IMG/VR virus record: IMGVR_UViG_3300042261_002390
Location: 1-64,000 of that record
Strand: one strand, 5' to 3'
Length of the DNA: 64,000 nucleotides
Source: a virus
Each line of letters begins with the position of its first letter. Positions within the stretch are counted from its first letter, which is position 1. Shown one piece after another: positions 16,770 to 26,230 of this stretch. The notes under the pieces were generated by a model that saw nothing but the letters and a program-made list of their open reading frames with translations, had not been told where the DNA came from and searched no databases. A program made the position numbers and the translations under genes.

Positions 16770-19700
16770 TTATTGAATATTAATAGTATACATTGAATTA
16801 TATTTTGCTTTATCTGGATTTAATTCACTTGATGCACCTTGAACAATTTCCCCAATACTTTGAGATGAAAGCGGTGTATTATAATTAGTTTCATCCGAAC
16901 TACCACCCTGAAATCCCATACCAGCAGCAGGATTTAATACTCTAGGCATTGGGTATCTTAATATTTTTGTGCCAGAAAAACTAGTTTTCATACTATTCGC
17001 ATTAATTTCATGCTCGACTGAAACAATTAAATATGCTCCATTATATAGTGGTACATTATCTAATTGAAAGTATTGTGTTGGTTGAATCATTGCATTCCCA
17101 AGTCCACTAATAGTTGCTTTATATGCACGATTTTCATATAAATTATATAGATTTTGTCCTTTTGGAATTGGTGCATTTTTACCCTCATCCCCAGCCAACC
17201 TAGCTAATATTTGTATTGATTCGTTGGTTTCCGGGTATTCTTTGCTGTCAATTTTAATGCTACTAAACATCGACTGATTTTGTTGCCCAAATTTGACGTT
17301 AAATGCACGTACTTGTCTCCAAGGAAAATTACTACTATTTCGTTGGTATTGACTATCATATTCAGGATTTGGTACACTGTTTGAGCTAAATTCTTTAGCA
17401 TCAGTAGTCCCAATATTAAGAATTCCATCATTTTTAAATCCGTTATTAATATTGGTTGGGTAACTTGATGAACCACCAATGTACATGCACACAAATGCCG
17501 ATGTTTGCTCAACTTCACCAACAGGGTCTATTTTAAACGTGTCTGTCCAACTATTATCACTATATGTCATGAAATTTTGTAATGGAAAAAATTCAAACCC
17601 ATTCATTGATAATATTTGAGCTAAAACACTATAAACCGAAACATTTGTATCATTAAATAAATCAAGTAATATTTCCGGGTTAATAACAGTATCGCCAATA
17701 GGATTCATCGCTCTATCGACAAAAGCAAAAGAGTCAATTAATTCTTTATTTGGTTTATTGAATGGATATCCGTCGTTTGCACCTAATTTTCTTTCAGGCG
17801 AACACAGCCATTTATCATTAATATTTTTAAACGAATAATATGTTTGTGTTAATATATCCTCATCACCACTTAATTTTTTCGTTTCTTCATCTTCCTTAAT
17901 TTTTTTATTCTCTTTAGCAACCAATTCACTACCAATTCTCTCCATCAGACCTTTAAAATATCTATCATTAACGGCTTTTTTATTTGCATTCAAATTTACG
18001 TTAATTAATGAATCGTATTTTTCTTTTTTCGGCACATTTTTAAAAGTATTTTGACTAAAGATAACTATATTTGTTTTTGTCAATAATTGTCCTAAGATTG
18101 GTTTGAAAAAACTACCATGATTTTCAGGATTTTCTGTTTTAGGATTTAAATATGACTCATATGCAGTATATTTATTCATTTTTTTACTATTCACTAACGA
18201 TTTAACTTCATTATACATCAGTTTTAATTGTGCTCTCATCGTTAGGTAATAACTAGTTCTAAAAACCTCATATTTAGCAGCAAATGTTTCTTTATCTTTT
18301 TCAGACAATATTTTATCAATATCTTCGATATCAGCAAACATATATAAATTAACCAATCCATTGAATTTAGAGCCACCACCAGTACTATAAAATGCTTTTA
18401 ATTCATCAAGTAAGCCGTTATTTTTTGCATTAACCAATCCACCAATATAATATTGAAGATAGTTAGGTACTTCAACAACCGCAGGTGTTTGAAAAATTAC
18501 ATGATTTAAATTTTTTGGGTAAATATTAAAACAACTTAAAGTGTATCCAAAATTTGATAGTAAGATTATCGCACTTAAATCAGATTCAGTATTAATAACA
18601 TCATCAAATAAATCATCATCATATGCAGATAAAGTTTTTATCCACCTATCTACAACATTTGAAAACGATTTTAACCCATAATTTTCAGAAGGTGGATTTA
18701 AACCCAATTCAGCAAATCCAGCATTACCCTTATCCAATAACACCTCAATCGCAGCGTTTGCTGTTTTTTCATTATTGAATGATGCGACACTTGTTAAATA
18801 TCTAGTCTGCAATGAAATGCCTTCAAAATCGTCAATTTCTTCGTCATTAACAGCATTATTTTTAACGAAAGCATCTTTGATAAAAATAAGATTTTGCGTA
18901 GTGAATAAATATGATTCTTCCGGTAATCTGCCATTAAATAATTTTTTAAAAAAGCCTCGTTCTACAGTACTAACAAAAATATCAAGTGGTTTACTACCAT
19001 CAGCAGTTGGCTGTTGTAAATCTATTGCCTCATCAACAATATTTAACCCAACATAATTTGGGTTTGTCTTATCAACATATGCACCATTAATATTGTCGAT
19101 GCTTTCTACTCCAAACTCCGGAAATGCATAAACATCAGTTAAATTATTACTCAAATATTTATAAAAATTATCCGGATTTTTATTATTATTTGCAAATGTT
19201 TTTAAATTACTAGATAATCCAGTATTATTAATCGATAATATTAAATTCAATGCTTCTGATTTTGAATATAAATCAACATATGCGCCATTTGCTTCAGTTA
19301 CGTTATTATAGAAACCATCAGGCAATGAACTTTGAGTTAGCACGTAAAATCTGTCTAGCAATATTTTTAATATTTGGTTTATCCTACTATCTGCACTAAG
19401 ATTAACCGACCCGGTAGTTGAATCAATATTAGAATATGGCGATGCTGGATTATTTGTAGATAATGATGAATCAAATGGGGATATTGGTATCCACACATTA
19501 TTACCTTCAGCATCAGTTTCTTCTTTCATCATCGCATCTGCAGCTTTTTGTCTTTGCAAAGTAAACGTATCTATGAACTTAGTAACTAACTGCATTTCAG
19601 GGAATGGGTCTGAAGCAGGTAAACTTTTATTAATTAATATTGGTGATATTCTAACTTCTTGGTCATTATTCTGTTTGCTGATAATTAGTGGAAATGCATA

Positions 19701-21296
19701 TATGTTATCATTGAGATTATCATTACCACTATCTCTCATACCATAATTAGCAATAATTCTTTTAAAATCAGGCTTATTATGGTGGTCTTGTGCAGATATT
19801 GATGTTGCCCTTAAAATATTGAAGAATTTATCAACATCATTCAATATTATTTTAAAGATGTTATATATGGTGGGTCTCATACCCAAAGTTTGCTCAATTG
19901 AATTATTAATTTTCTCATTAATTGATTTAGCTACATCTTTTTTGCTTTTTTCAATATCAATTTTCGATTTATATAATTTAACATAAAAATCAGTAACATC
20001 AAGAACAGCATATTTTAGTTCAAGATTTGAGTTGTTTGAATTGGTAGATAAATCAAAATTATTGTAAATCACCGTTAATGAAATATCGCTATTAACAATA
20101 CTTCCCTTAGTACCGCTCATAGCACCACTTGTTAATAATTGTGTACGATATATATCCAATCTATTGTTAAGAATAGCTATATTGCTTGGGTTTGAAATAT
20201 ATCCAACATATAATCTTTTAGATGTAGTACTTGGAGTATCTGTAGCATTAAAATTCTTAATAACATCATCATATTCGTAAATTGTTTTTAGTGGGGTGAT
20301 AACATTATCACCAACTTTACTTGTTGCAGGAGGATTTGCAATAGAATAAGATAGCGATGCATCAATATATTGACCTACAACACCTGATATTAAATTTTCA
20401 TAACCAATAGGTTGTGATGAGGCACTTGTATCACTAATAAACACATATGGAATTGCATTTCCATCACTTTTTAATGCATCATAAAAATTAGCTAACGCTT
20501 CTGTTGCTGTTTTATTTGCTTGTAGCTCGTTATTTAATGCATCATATTTATCACTATCACTATTTGTTTTAAGCTGCTTATCGACAACGCTATATAAATT
20601 TCTCAATTTTAAAATCAAATCATTTGTATTTGCAGGAGGCTGCGAAGTGTCTGAATTTATAGATTGGGCATTATTATCCATTAATGGAAAATTAACGATA
20701 TATCTAAACAATACATCACTCAACGGTGCAAACGTAATCGCAACAAATTCACCATTAATAATAAAATTACCACTTTCTGAACTAAATTCAGTGGTATATT
20801 TTACCAAATGTAGTTTATAGCTTAATGTTCTACCATAATAACCCTTAATTTTTAATTCAAAAGTTGGTGGTGGAAAATCAAACAATATTCTATATGGTGA
20901 ATTTTCTTGGTTAAAGAATGATAAACCTCTCAAGTCAACAAATTGTATTGATACTTGAGGAATAAATGATGAATTAATAACTACTTTAATATTAGTAATA
21001 CCAAATGATTCAAATTGTGTTTCATTATTCATTGTACTACCATCATAATAATTTGTGGTAAAATTAAGATAATTTGGATTGTCAGGATTTTGATTGTTTC
21101 CTAAAAAATTTACAATTACATCAACATCAGTTTTTAAACCTTCACCAACCACGATAACACTTCTTCCTTTCCTAGAAGCAGTTAATTCAGCAAATATGTG
21201 CATATCCTGATATTGTGGAATTGCATTAGGTATTGCAGTATTAATGTTAACACTGTTTGGGTCATCTAAATATTTGATATTGTTTTGACTTGGCAT
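16770..21296 (-). CDS. Giant baseplate hub protein
   Basis: A 1508-residue protein, far longer than T4 gp27 (391 residues). The N-terminal 240 residues resemble a tail-tube-like hub domain (beta strands around LKIKGYYGRTLSYKLHLVKY). The segment near residues 1385-1440 (ISGLGNAMIQPTQYFQL then GAYLIVSVEHEI) is the beta-barrel pattern seen in hub proteins of the gp27/gpD class. The centre is helical, Asn/Lys-rich and unrecognised. I chose ATG 21296 because the longest ORF (from 21329) would include the GTATTTAT promoter at 21314-21321. It precedes the lytic transglycosylase by one base, a classic hub-lysozyme pairing. Confidence 0.75.
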   Translation of the reverse strand: MPSQNNIKYLDDPNSVNINTAIPNAIPQYQDMHIFAELTASRKGRSVIVVGEGLKTDVDVIVNFLGNNQNPDNPNYLNFTTNYYDGSTMNNETQFESFGITNIKVVINSSFIPQVSIQFVDLRGLSFFNQENSPYRILFDFPPPTFELKIKGYYGRTLSYKLHLVKYTTEFSSESGNFIINGEFVAITFAPLSDVLFRYIVNFPLMDNNAQSINSDTSQPPANTNDLILKLRNLYSVVDKQLKTNSDSDKYDALNNELQANKTATEALANFYDALKSDGNAIPYVFISDTSASSQPIGYENLISGVVGQYIDASLSYSIANPPATSKVGDNVITPLKTIYEYDDVIKNFNATDTPSTTSKRLYVGYISNPSNIAILNNRLDIYRTQLLTSGAMSGTKGSIVNSDISLTVIYNNFDLSTNSNNSNLELKYAVLDVTDFYVKLYKSKIDIEKSKKDVAKSINEKINNSIEQTLGMRPTIYNIFKIILNDVDKFFNILRATSISAQDHHNKPDFKRIIANYGMRDSGNDNLNDNIYAFPLIISKQNNDQEVRISPILINKSLPASDPFPEMQLVTKFIDTFTLQRQKAADAMMKEETDAEGNNVWIPISPFDSSLSTNNPASPYSNIDSTTGSVNLSADSRINQILKILLDRFYVLTQSSLPDGFYNNVTEANGAYVDLYSKSEALNLILSINNTGLSSNLKTFANNNKNPDNFYKYLSNNLTDVYAFPEFGVESIDNINGAYVDKTNPNYVGLNIVDEAIDLQQPTADGSKPLDIFVSTVERGFFKKLFNGRLPEESYLFTTQNLIFIKDAFVKNNAVNDEEIDDFEGISLQTRYLTSVASFNNEKTANAAIEVLLDKGNAGFAELGLNPPSENYGLKSFSNVVDRWIKTLSAYDDDLFDDVINTESDLSAIILLSNFGYTLSCFNIYPKNLNHVIFQTPAVVEVPNYLQYYIGGLVNAKNNGLLDELKAFYSTGGGSKFNGLVNLYMFADIEDIDKILSEKDKETFAAKYEVFRTSYYLTMRAQLKLMYNEVKSLVNSKKMNKYTAYESYLNPKTENPENHGSFFKPILGQLLTKTNIVIFSQNTFKNVPKKEKYDSLINVNLNANKKAVNDRYFKGLMERIGSELVAKENKKIKEDEETKKLSGDEDILTQTYYSFKNINDKWLCSPERKLGANDGYPFNKPNKELIDSFAFVDRAMNPIGDTVINPEILLDLFNDTNVSVYSVLAQILSMNGFEFFPLQNFMTYSDNSWTDTFKIDPVGEVEQTSAFVCMYIGGSSSYPTNINNGFKNDGILNIGTTDAKEFSSNSVPNPEYDSQYQRNSSNFPWRQVRAFNVKFGQQNQSMFSSIKIDSKEYPETNESIQILARLAGDEGKNAPIPKGQNLYNLYENRAYKATISGLGNAMIQPTQYFQLDNVPLYNGAYLIVSVEHEINANSMKTSFSGTKILRYPMPRVLNPAAGMGFQGGSSDETNYNTPLSSQSIGEIVQGASSELNPDKAKYNSMYTINIQ

Positions 21297-21313
21297 ATTA
21301 TTGGATTTTTTAT

Positions 21314-21321
21314 ATAAATAC
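21314..21321 (-). promoter_or_regulatory. GTATTTAT putative late promoter (hub operon)
   Basis: Reverse-strand octamer 17 bases upstream of ATG 21296. It decides the start of the hub gene. Confidence 0.65.
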
Positions 21322-21368
21322 GAACCCACAAAAATTACAAAATTATAATAATTATTGAAACTATTTAA

Positions 21369-21376
21369 CTATTTAT
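21369..21376 (+). promoter_or_regulatory. CTATTTAT variant putative late promoter
   Basis: One-base variant of the octamer, 21 bases upstream of ATG 21398 and divergent from 21314-21321. Confidence 0.45.
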
Positions 21377-21397
21377 ATCCATAATATATTAACATAA

Positions 21398-21838
21398 ATG
21401 ATTTCATATATAATCAACATATTTTTATCTTCCACAGTAGGCGTACCGATTTGGTATTATAATGCATTTTTTTACCTATTCGTTGTTCTCATGATAGTAT
21501 CTGGAATACTTGTTTATTTTTTAGCAAAAAAAATAACAATTAAAACTGCAGAAATGAAATTAGTACAACAGCAATACGCAGCTAAAATTGATGTTATTAG
21601 AAAAGAACATGCTGAAACATTAGAAAAAATTAGGGTCGATATGTTAAATCGTGAACAGGAAAGAACACGTCAATGGATTGAATCTGAAAAAGAAACATTG
21701 CATGTATTAAATGGTGTATCAAATTTGCTCGATTTAAATGAGAAAATAAACAAGTTTGAATCAGATAAAATTTTAGAAAAACTTAATGAAATACAAATTA
21801 AAGTCGAAAAATTAACGGACAATAACAATAATAAATAA
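21398..21838 (+). CDS. Small membrane-anchored coiled-coil protein
   Basis: The 146-residue protein has two hydrophobic N-terminal segments (about residues 4-15 and 22-45, with FYLFVVLMIVSGILVYFLA the clear transmembrane helix), followed by a long charged helix with heptad character to the C-terminus (KLVQQQYAAKIDVIRKEHAE and onwards). The topology resembles spanin-like or membrane-tethered coiled-coil phage proteins, but no lipobox or spanin partner is visible and I do not assign lysis. It heads a short unit with 21842-21994, followed by the prohead protease. Confidence 0.65.
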   Translation: MISYIINIFLSSTVGVPIWYYNAFFYLFVVLMIVSGILVYFLAKKITIKTAEMKLVQQQYAAKIDVIRKEHAETLEKIRVDMLNREQERTRQWIESEKETLHVLNGVSNLLDLNEKINKFESDKILEKLNEIQIKVEKLTDNNNNK

Positions 21839-21841
21839 CCT

Positions 21842-21994
21842 ATGTCAAATAAGCTAGATAAGTTGAGAGAGATTAACTCATTGCTTCATAAAAAAATACG
21901 TAATATTGAAATAGCAATGTTTATTGAGGATTATGACATGTTTGATAAGGAATCAAAACAATCACATAAAAAAACGAAACAAACTCAAAAATAA
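21842..21994 (+). CDS. Very small basic hypothetical protein
   Basis: A 50-codon ORF beginning three bases after the previous stop: MSNKLDKLREINSLL at the start, a short hydrophobic-acidic middle (IAMFIEDYDMF), and a basic end (SHKKTKQTQK). Tight spacing behind 21398-21838 and a gp21-gene promoter directly after it support a real gene. Function unknown. In T4 a small core protein gene precedes gene 21, but no similarity can be claimed. Confidence 0.5.
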   Translation: MSNKLDKLREINSLLHKKIRNIEIAMFIEDYDMFDKESKQSHKKTKQTQK

Positions 21995-21996
21995 GA

Positions 21997-22004
21997 CTAT
22001 TTAT
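21997..22004 (+). promoter_or_regulatory. CTATTTAT variant putative late promoter (protease)
   Basis: Octamer variant 20 bases upstream of ATG 22025, with the same TATAAAATTTAGTAA downstream context as the copy at 5153. Confidence 0.55.
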
Positions 22005-22024
22005 ATAAAATTTAGTAAATTATT

Positions 22025-22726
22025 ATGAGTAGAATATTGCAAGCAGGTGAAAAAGGATTTGGAATTTTAATTGAAAGTGATGCTGGTTATATCAGTACTG
22101 ATTTAAATCCTGCGTTTATAAATGAAGGTTTTGAATTAAAGCCAAATGAACCTGTTCTAATTAATTGTATTTTACAGAAATGGGGTGTTAAAAATAAAAA
22201 TGGTCGAATATATCCAAAATCAGTATTAGTTCCCCAAGTTGAATCATATCAACAATTAGTATCTAATAATAGTGCTGTTTCTGAAGCAGACCATCCAGAT
22301 TCATCAATAATTTCATTACAAAATATCTCACACATGATTACTAAAATGTGGTGGGGTAAAGGCGACCATGAAAATGTATTATATGGTCAATTGAAAATCA
22401 TTGTTAGCCCGGGTTATATTAAATATGGAGTTGTTTCGGTTGTAGGTGATAAAATAATATTATACATACAAAATAAAATAAGATTAGGCATCTCATCACG
22501 TGGGGTTGGTAGTCTTAAAGAAATAAACGGCGAAAATTTAGTACAGTCAGATTTTGAGTTAATTGGTTTTGACTTAGTTGCAACTCCAAGTACTCCGGGT
22601 GCATATTTATTTCCTGAACAATCAAATTCAGTAACATTCGGTGAAAATTATGTACAAAAGAATGGAATTTATTTGAAGGAAGATGATGAGAAAATCATAA
22701 ATACACTCAATAAATTCTTATTATGA
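22025..22726 (+). CDS. Prohead core protease (T4 gp21-like)
   Basis: This 233-residue serine protease of the gp21/herpesvirus-assemblin type matures the prohead by cutting scaffold, capsid and internal proteins after L/I-x-E. The catalytic His is in SEADHPD (H90) and the nucleophile in LGISSRGVG (S157 or S158), the two signature motifs of the family. The third active-site residue cannot be placed from sequence alone. QKWGVKNKNGRIYPKS near residue 51 is the usual substrate-groove motif. It is encoded directly before scaffold and capsid genes, as in T4. It is the probable processing enzyme for the LNE leaders described elsewhere in this window. Confidence 0.92.
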   Translation: MSRILQAGEKGFGILIESDAGYISTDLNPAFINEGFELKPNEPVLINCILQKWGVKNKNGRIYPKSVLVPQVESYQQLVSNNSAVSEADHPDSSIISLQNISHMITKMWWGKGDHENVLYGQLKIIVSPGYIKYGVVSVVGDKIILYIQNKIRLGISSRGVGSLKEINGENLVQSDFELIGFDLVATPSTPGAYLFPEQSNSVTFGENYVQKNGIYLKEDDEKIINTLNKFLL

Positions 22727-22777
22727 TAGATTTTAAGTAGATTTTTATTAAAAAATATACTTTTTTAGAATGATTAT

Positions 22778-22785
22778 GTATTTAT
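22778..22785 (+). promoter_or_regulatory. GTATTTAT putative late promoter (scaffold-capsid)
   Basis: Octamer 25 bases upstream of ATG 22811. The capsid gene lacks its own copy, so this one probably drives both genes. Confidence 0.6.
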
Positions 22786-22810
22786 ATAAAAATTAACAAC
22801 ATTTCGAAAT

Positions 22811-24433
22811 ATGGCAGACGAAGAAAAAACATCAATTATTAAAGAAGCATTAGCTGATTTAAATGCTATTAGAGAAGCTGCGGAACTTAATGCCATGAAA
22901 AGATTGGCTCAAAGCAATCCGAATAACTTCGATAAATTGTTAAAAGAAGAATTAAATAAAAATAAAAAAGCAAAAGAATCTTATAAAAAAATAGATGATG
23001 CTGAAGAGTCTGAGCAATCAGATAAAACAAAATTAAAAAACGAATCTGATATGAAGAATCAAGCAAATGAGACCGTAAAGGTTGTTGACACAGTTGGAAA
23101 AGGCGAACCTTTTGAAAAAAAGGTTAAAGGTGGTAAACCTGTAGAAGAAGATGTACACATTAAAAAAGGTGGTGGTGTAACCATTACTGACACTATCGGA
23201 AAAAGCGACCCATTTTCTGAAAAGAAAAAAGGTCAAAAAATCGAAGAAGAACGTGAAAAAGATTTTATGGGCGATGTTGAAAGCGATACTCCAAACCAAG
23301 CTAAAGGCGAAACAGGTAAAGGTGTTGCATTTAAGGAAAAAATTAAACCACCTACTGTAGGTAAACCTATTTCAAATTTGAAAGAAGAATTCAACATTTC
23401 AGAACTTGACATGAGTACTGTAGGTACTGCATTGGATAATGCCGACGAAGAAGATGAAATCATCACTATTGATGAAATCGAAGAAGAAATTCAAGGCATG
23501 AGTGGATTACCCCGTCCTGAATTACAGAAACGTGGCGAACCACTTGGACAAACAGGTGATGCTTATCAACAATTAGTTAGTATGAGAAATCAAATTGACG
23601 AAATGTTAAAAGGTATGAATCCTGAAGAAGAAAGTGCTGGCATGGAAGAAGAAGGTATGGAAGAAGGCGATGATATTACTACTGCTGATATTGAATCAGT
23701 ATTAGGTTCAGCACCGGAAGAAGAAGAAGAGGAAGAAGAATCTTACGCTCCTGAAGAAGAAGAGGAAGAAGAATCTTATTTACCTGAACAGGAAGAAGAA
23801 GAAACTTATAAACCTGAAATCGAAGAAGCTTTAGGCGTTTCACATGCAACAAATAAAATTACAACAGCTCATAATCCACGTCCTGCGTATGCTAGTAGTC
23901 CAGCAGCAGTTGAAAGAAGAAGACCATCGACACAAGGCATGTATGAAAGCAAGAAATTTAATAGTTTAATTGAAGAAAACAAAAAGTTAACTAAAAAATT
24001 GAACGAAACAAAAAAATTGAAAGATTCTGCTACGTCATTGGTTGAAAGCTACAAAACAGCACTCGAAAAATATCGCAATCAATTGAAAGAAATGGCAGTT
24101 TTCAACACCAATTTAGCACACGTTAATAATTTATTGGTAAATGAAAGCTTGGCATTAACTCAAGATGATAAAATTAAAATTATCAACGGATTTAAAAAAG
24201 TTGATAGTATTACTGAATCACAGAATGTTTATAAAACTTTCTTAACAGAAATGAATGAAAGTGGTAAAAAAACAATTTCTGAAGGTATTAAAGGTAAAGT
24301 ATCAGCCTCGATACAGCCATCTTCAAAACAAAAACTTGATGAAGTAGTCGAAAAAACAGCATATTCAAATAATGAGCATGTTTCACGCATGAAAAATCTT
24401 ATTGAATATGTAGAAAAAAGAGGTAAAAAATAA
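22811..24433 (+). CDS. Prohead scaffold core protein (T4 gp22-like)
   Basis: This 540-residue protein is about twice T4 gp22. Residues 1-60 are helical and charged. Residues 80-190 hold two similar Lys-rich units (VDTVGKGEPFEKK, ITDTIGKSDPFSEKK). Residues 270-340 are Glu tracts broken by SYAPEEEEE, SYLPEQEEE and TYKPEIEE units. Residues 375-540 are a coiled-coil scaffold domain (ENKKLTKKLNETKKLKD onwards), the part most like gp22. The position between protease and capsid genes supports the assignment. The protein should be degraded by the prohead protease during maturation. Confidence 0.85.
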   Translation: MADEEKTSIIKEALADLNAIREAAELNAMKRLAQSNPNNFDKLLKEELNKNKKAKESYKKIDDAEESEQSDKTKLKNESDMKNQANETVKVVDTVGKGEPFEKKVKGGKPVEEDVHIKKGGGVTITDTIGKSDPFSEKKKGQKIEEEREKDFMGDVESDTPNQAKGETGKGVAFKEKIKPPTVGKPISNLKEEFNISELDMSTVGTALDNADEEDEIITIDEIEEEIQGMSGLPRPELQKRGEPLGQTGDAYQQLVSMRNQIDEMLKGMNPEEESAGMEEEGMEEGDDITTADIESVLGSAPEEEEEEEESYAPEEEEEEESYLPEQEEEETYKPEIEEALGVSHATNKITTAHNPRPAYASSPAAVERRRPSTQGMYESKKFNSLIEENKKLTKKLNETKKLKDSATSLVESYKTALEKYRNQLKEMAVFNTNLAHVNNLLVNESLALTQDDKIKIINGFKKVDSITESQNVYKTFLTEMNESGKKTISEGIKGKVSASIQPSSKQKLDEVVEKTAYSNNEHVSRMKNLIEYVEKRGKK

Positions 24434-24461
24434 TAACTTAAAATAAAAAAAATTTAATAAC

Positions 24462-26144
24462 ATGGGATTTTTAACAGAAAGTGCTGAAGTTGGTAATATC
24501 GGATTAAAACAACTTCGTGAGCAAAGAGAAATTACAACTAACCGTTGGGAAAAAATCGGTTTATTGGAAGGTTTGGAAGGTAATGTAAAAGAAAATTGTG
24601 CTCAATTATTTGAAAATCAATTGTCTTATATGATTAACGAATCTTCAGATTCGACCAATTCAGGTCAATTTGAAACCGTAGCGTTCCCGGTTATCCGAAG
24701 AGTATTTGCAAAATTACTTGCTAACGACATCGTGTCGGTTCAAGCATTGAATTTACCTATTGGTAAATTGTATTACATTAACCCAAAAGCTAGTGTTCGT
24801 GTACAAGATGGTACTCATACAAACGTAGCTGGTCTTGAGCATACTTCACCTGATGGTGCTTATGGTAATGCTGCAACAAAACCATCAACTTCAAGAACAC
24901 AGTTCGAAACTCGTTCATTATACGATGCATTCTATGCAAGTGAATATAATGAAGAAGGTACTTCATTGTTCGACCGTTCAAAAGGTGACATGACTGTTCA
25001 CACTGGTGCAACTTCTGCATCTACTTTCGTTATCGGTACTGATAAATTTATCACTGTACAAATTGGTGGTTTCTTGGTAGCAGATTCAGGTAAATTAGTA
25101 GGTCCTGCTGGTGTTCAGATGGATACTGAATCATTCCTTGCTTCTTTGAAAATTACTGCTGATGCTGACTTAGTAGCTCCTGCTGGATTTACTGACCAAA
25201 ACATTCCTGCTGGTTCTTCAATTCCTTTCAACGTAAAGGTACAGAAATACGGTCAGGCAATCGTTGACAAAGCTGGTATTATTACTTTAGTTGTTGACGT
25301 TCAGTATGCCGGAACTAATGGATATCAACCATTGAGTGCTACAACTACTCCTACATTCAACTACGAATATAGAAGTTATTCAGACCTTGAAGAAGATTCA
25401 AGAATGGCTGAAGTTACTTTCCAACTTGACCAAGTTACTGTTTCCGTAGAAACTCGTAAAATGCGTGCTATGTGGACACCTGAATTAGCTCAGGACGTTA
25501 GTGCATTCCATAACATTGATGCTGAAGCTGAATTAACTGCTTTATTGTCAGAACAAATGGCTGCTGAAATCGACCGTGAAATTCTTCGTGACCTTCGTAG
25601 AGGTGCTGCTTGGACTGCTCGTTGGGACTACAACGGATTGCGTCGTCAATCAAATACTTACTATGGAACACAAAAAGACTGGAATCAGACATTAATCACT
25701 AAGATTAACCAGATTTCTGCTCAAATCCATAAAGCTACTCTTCGTGGTGGTGCATCTTGGGTTGTTGTTTCTCCTGAAGTAAGTGCTGTATTCGATGACC
25801 TTGAATACTTCCACGTATCAAACGCTGCTCCTGAACAGGACAAATATAACATGGGTATCGAAAAAATCGGTACATTGAGTGGACGTTACATCGTTTACCG
25901 TGACCCATATTCACCTGCTAATACTATCCTTATTGGACACAAAGGTAATAGCATCTTAGAGACCGGTTACATATACGCTCCATACGTACCAATGCAGTTA
26001 ACTCCTGTAATGTACAACCCATTCGATTTCACTCCTATTCGTGGTATCATGACTCGTTATGCTAAGAAAATGGTATTGAACCGTTACTACGGACGTATCT
26101 ATTGCGATGGTCTTCAAACTTTTGGTATTGGTGATTTGCAATAA
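24462..26144 (+). CDS. Major capsid protein (T4 gp23-like)
   Basis: The 560-residue HK97-fold capsid subunit has typical gp23 landmarks: FPVIRRVFAKLLANDIVSVQ (near 75-95), the ETRKMRAMWTPELAQD block in the middle, and the C-terminal FTPIRGIMTRYAKKMV then NRYYGRI. The N-terminal arm ends in SYMINESS, where E60 is a good match for the T4 maturation cut after E65. Codon use shifts strongly toward C-ending codons (TTC, AAC, TAC, GAC), unlike the neighbouring genes, consistent with very high expression. It has no octamer of its own and lies 28 bases behind the scaffold gene. A terminator follows at 26164. Confidence 0.95.
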   Translation: MGFLTESAEVGNIGLKQLREQREITTNRWEKIGLLEGLEGNVKENCAQLFENQLSYMINESSDSTNSGQFETVAFPVIRRVFAKLLANDIVSVQALNLPIGKLYYINPKASVRVQDGTHTNVAGLEHTSPDGAYGNAATKPSTSRTQFETRSLYDAFYASEYNEEGTSLFDRSKGDMTVHTGATSASTFVIGTDKFITVQIGGFLVADSGKLVGPAGVQMDTESFLASLKITADADLVAPAGFTDQNIPAGSSIPFNVKVQKYGQAIVDKAGIITLVVDVQYAGTNGYQPLSATTTPTFNYEYRSYSDLEEDSRMAEVTFQLDQVTVSVETRKMRAMWTPELAQDVSAFHNIDAEAELTALLSEQMAAEIDREILRDLRRGAAWTARWDYNGLRRQSNTYYGTQKDWNQTLITKINQISAQIHKATLRGGASWVVVSPEVSAVFDDLEYFHVSNAAPEQDKYNMGIEKIGTLSGRYIVYRDPYSPANTILIGHKGNSILETGYIYAPYVPMQLTPVMYNPFDFTPIRGIMTRYAKKMVLNRYYGRIYCDGLQTFGIGDLQ

Positions 26145-26163
26145 TAATTTCTAATATATTCTT

Positions 26164-26193
26164 AAAAAGGTTGCATATTATGCAACCTTTTTT
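26164..26193 (+). terminator. Intrinsic terminator after the capsid gene
   Basis: Stem AAAAAGGTTGCAT with ATGCAACCTTTTT, loop ATT, then a T run. It overlaps the -33/-7 region of the following host-type promoter. Confidence 0.9.
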
Positions 26194-26201
26194 TATCTTT
26201 G
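26171..26201 (+). promoter_or_regulatory. Host-type (Bacteroidota) promoter
   Basis: TATCTTTG at 26194-26201 matches the Bacteroidota -7 consensus TAnnTTTG, with TTG at 26171-26173, 20 bases upstream. It lies before the Mom-like/GIY-YIG gene. Confidence 0.5.
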
Positions 26202-26204
26202 TAC

Positions 26205-26222
26205 GTGTTTATGCATAAACAC
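26205..26222. promoter_or_regulatory. 18-bp perfect palindrome, candidate operator
   Basis: GTGTTTATGCATAAACAC is fully self-complementary and sits where transcription from TATCTTTG would start, eight bases before ATG 26231. A dimeric DNA-binding protein bound here would block transcription. Confidence 0.5.
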
Positions 26223-26230
26223 ATAGTTTT

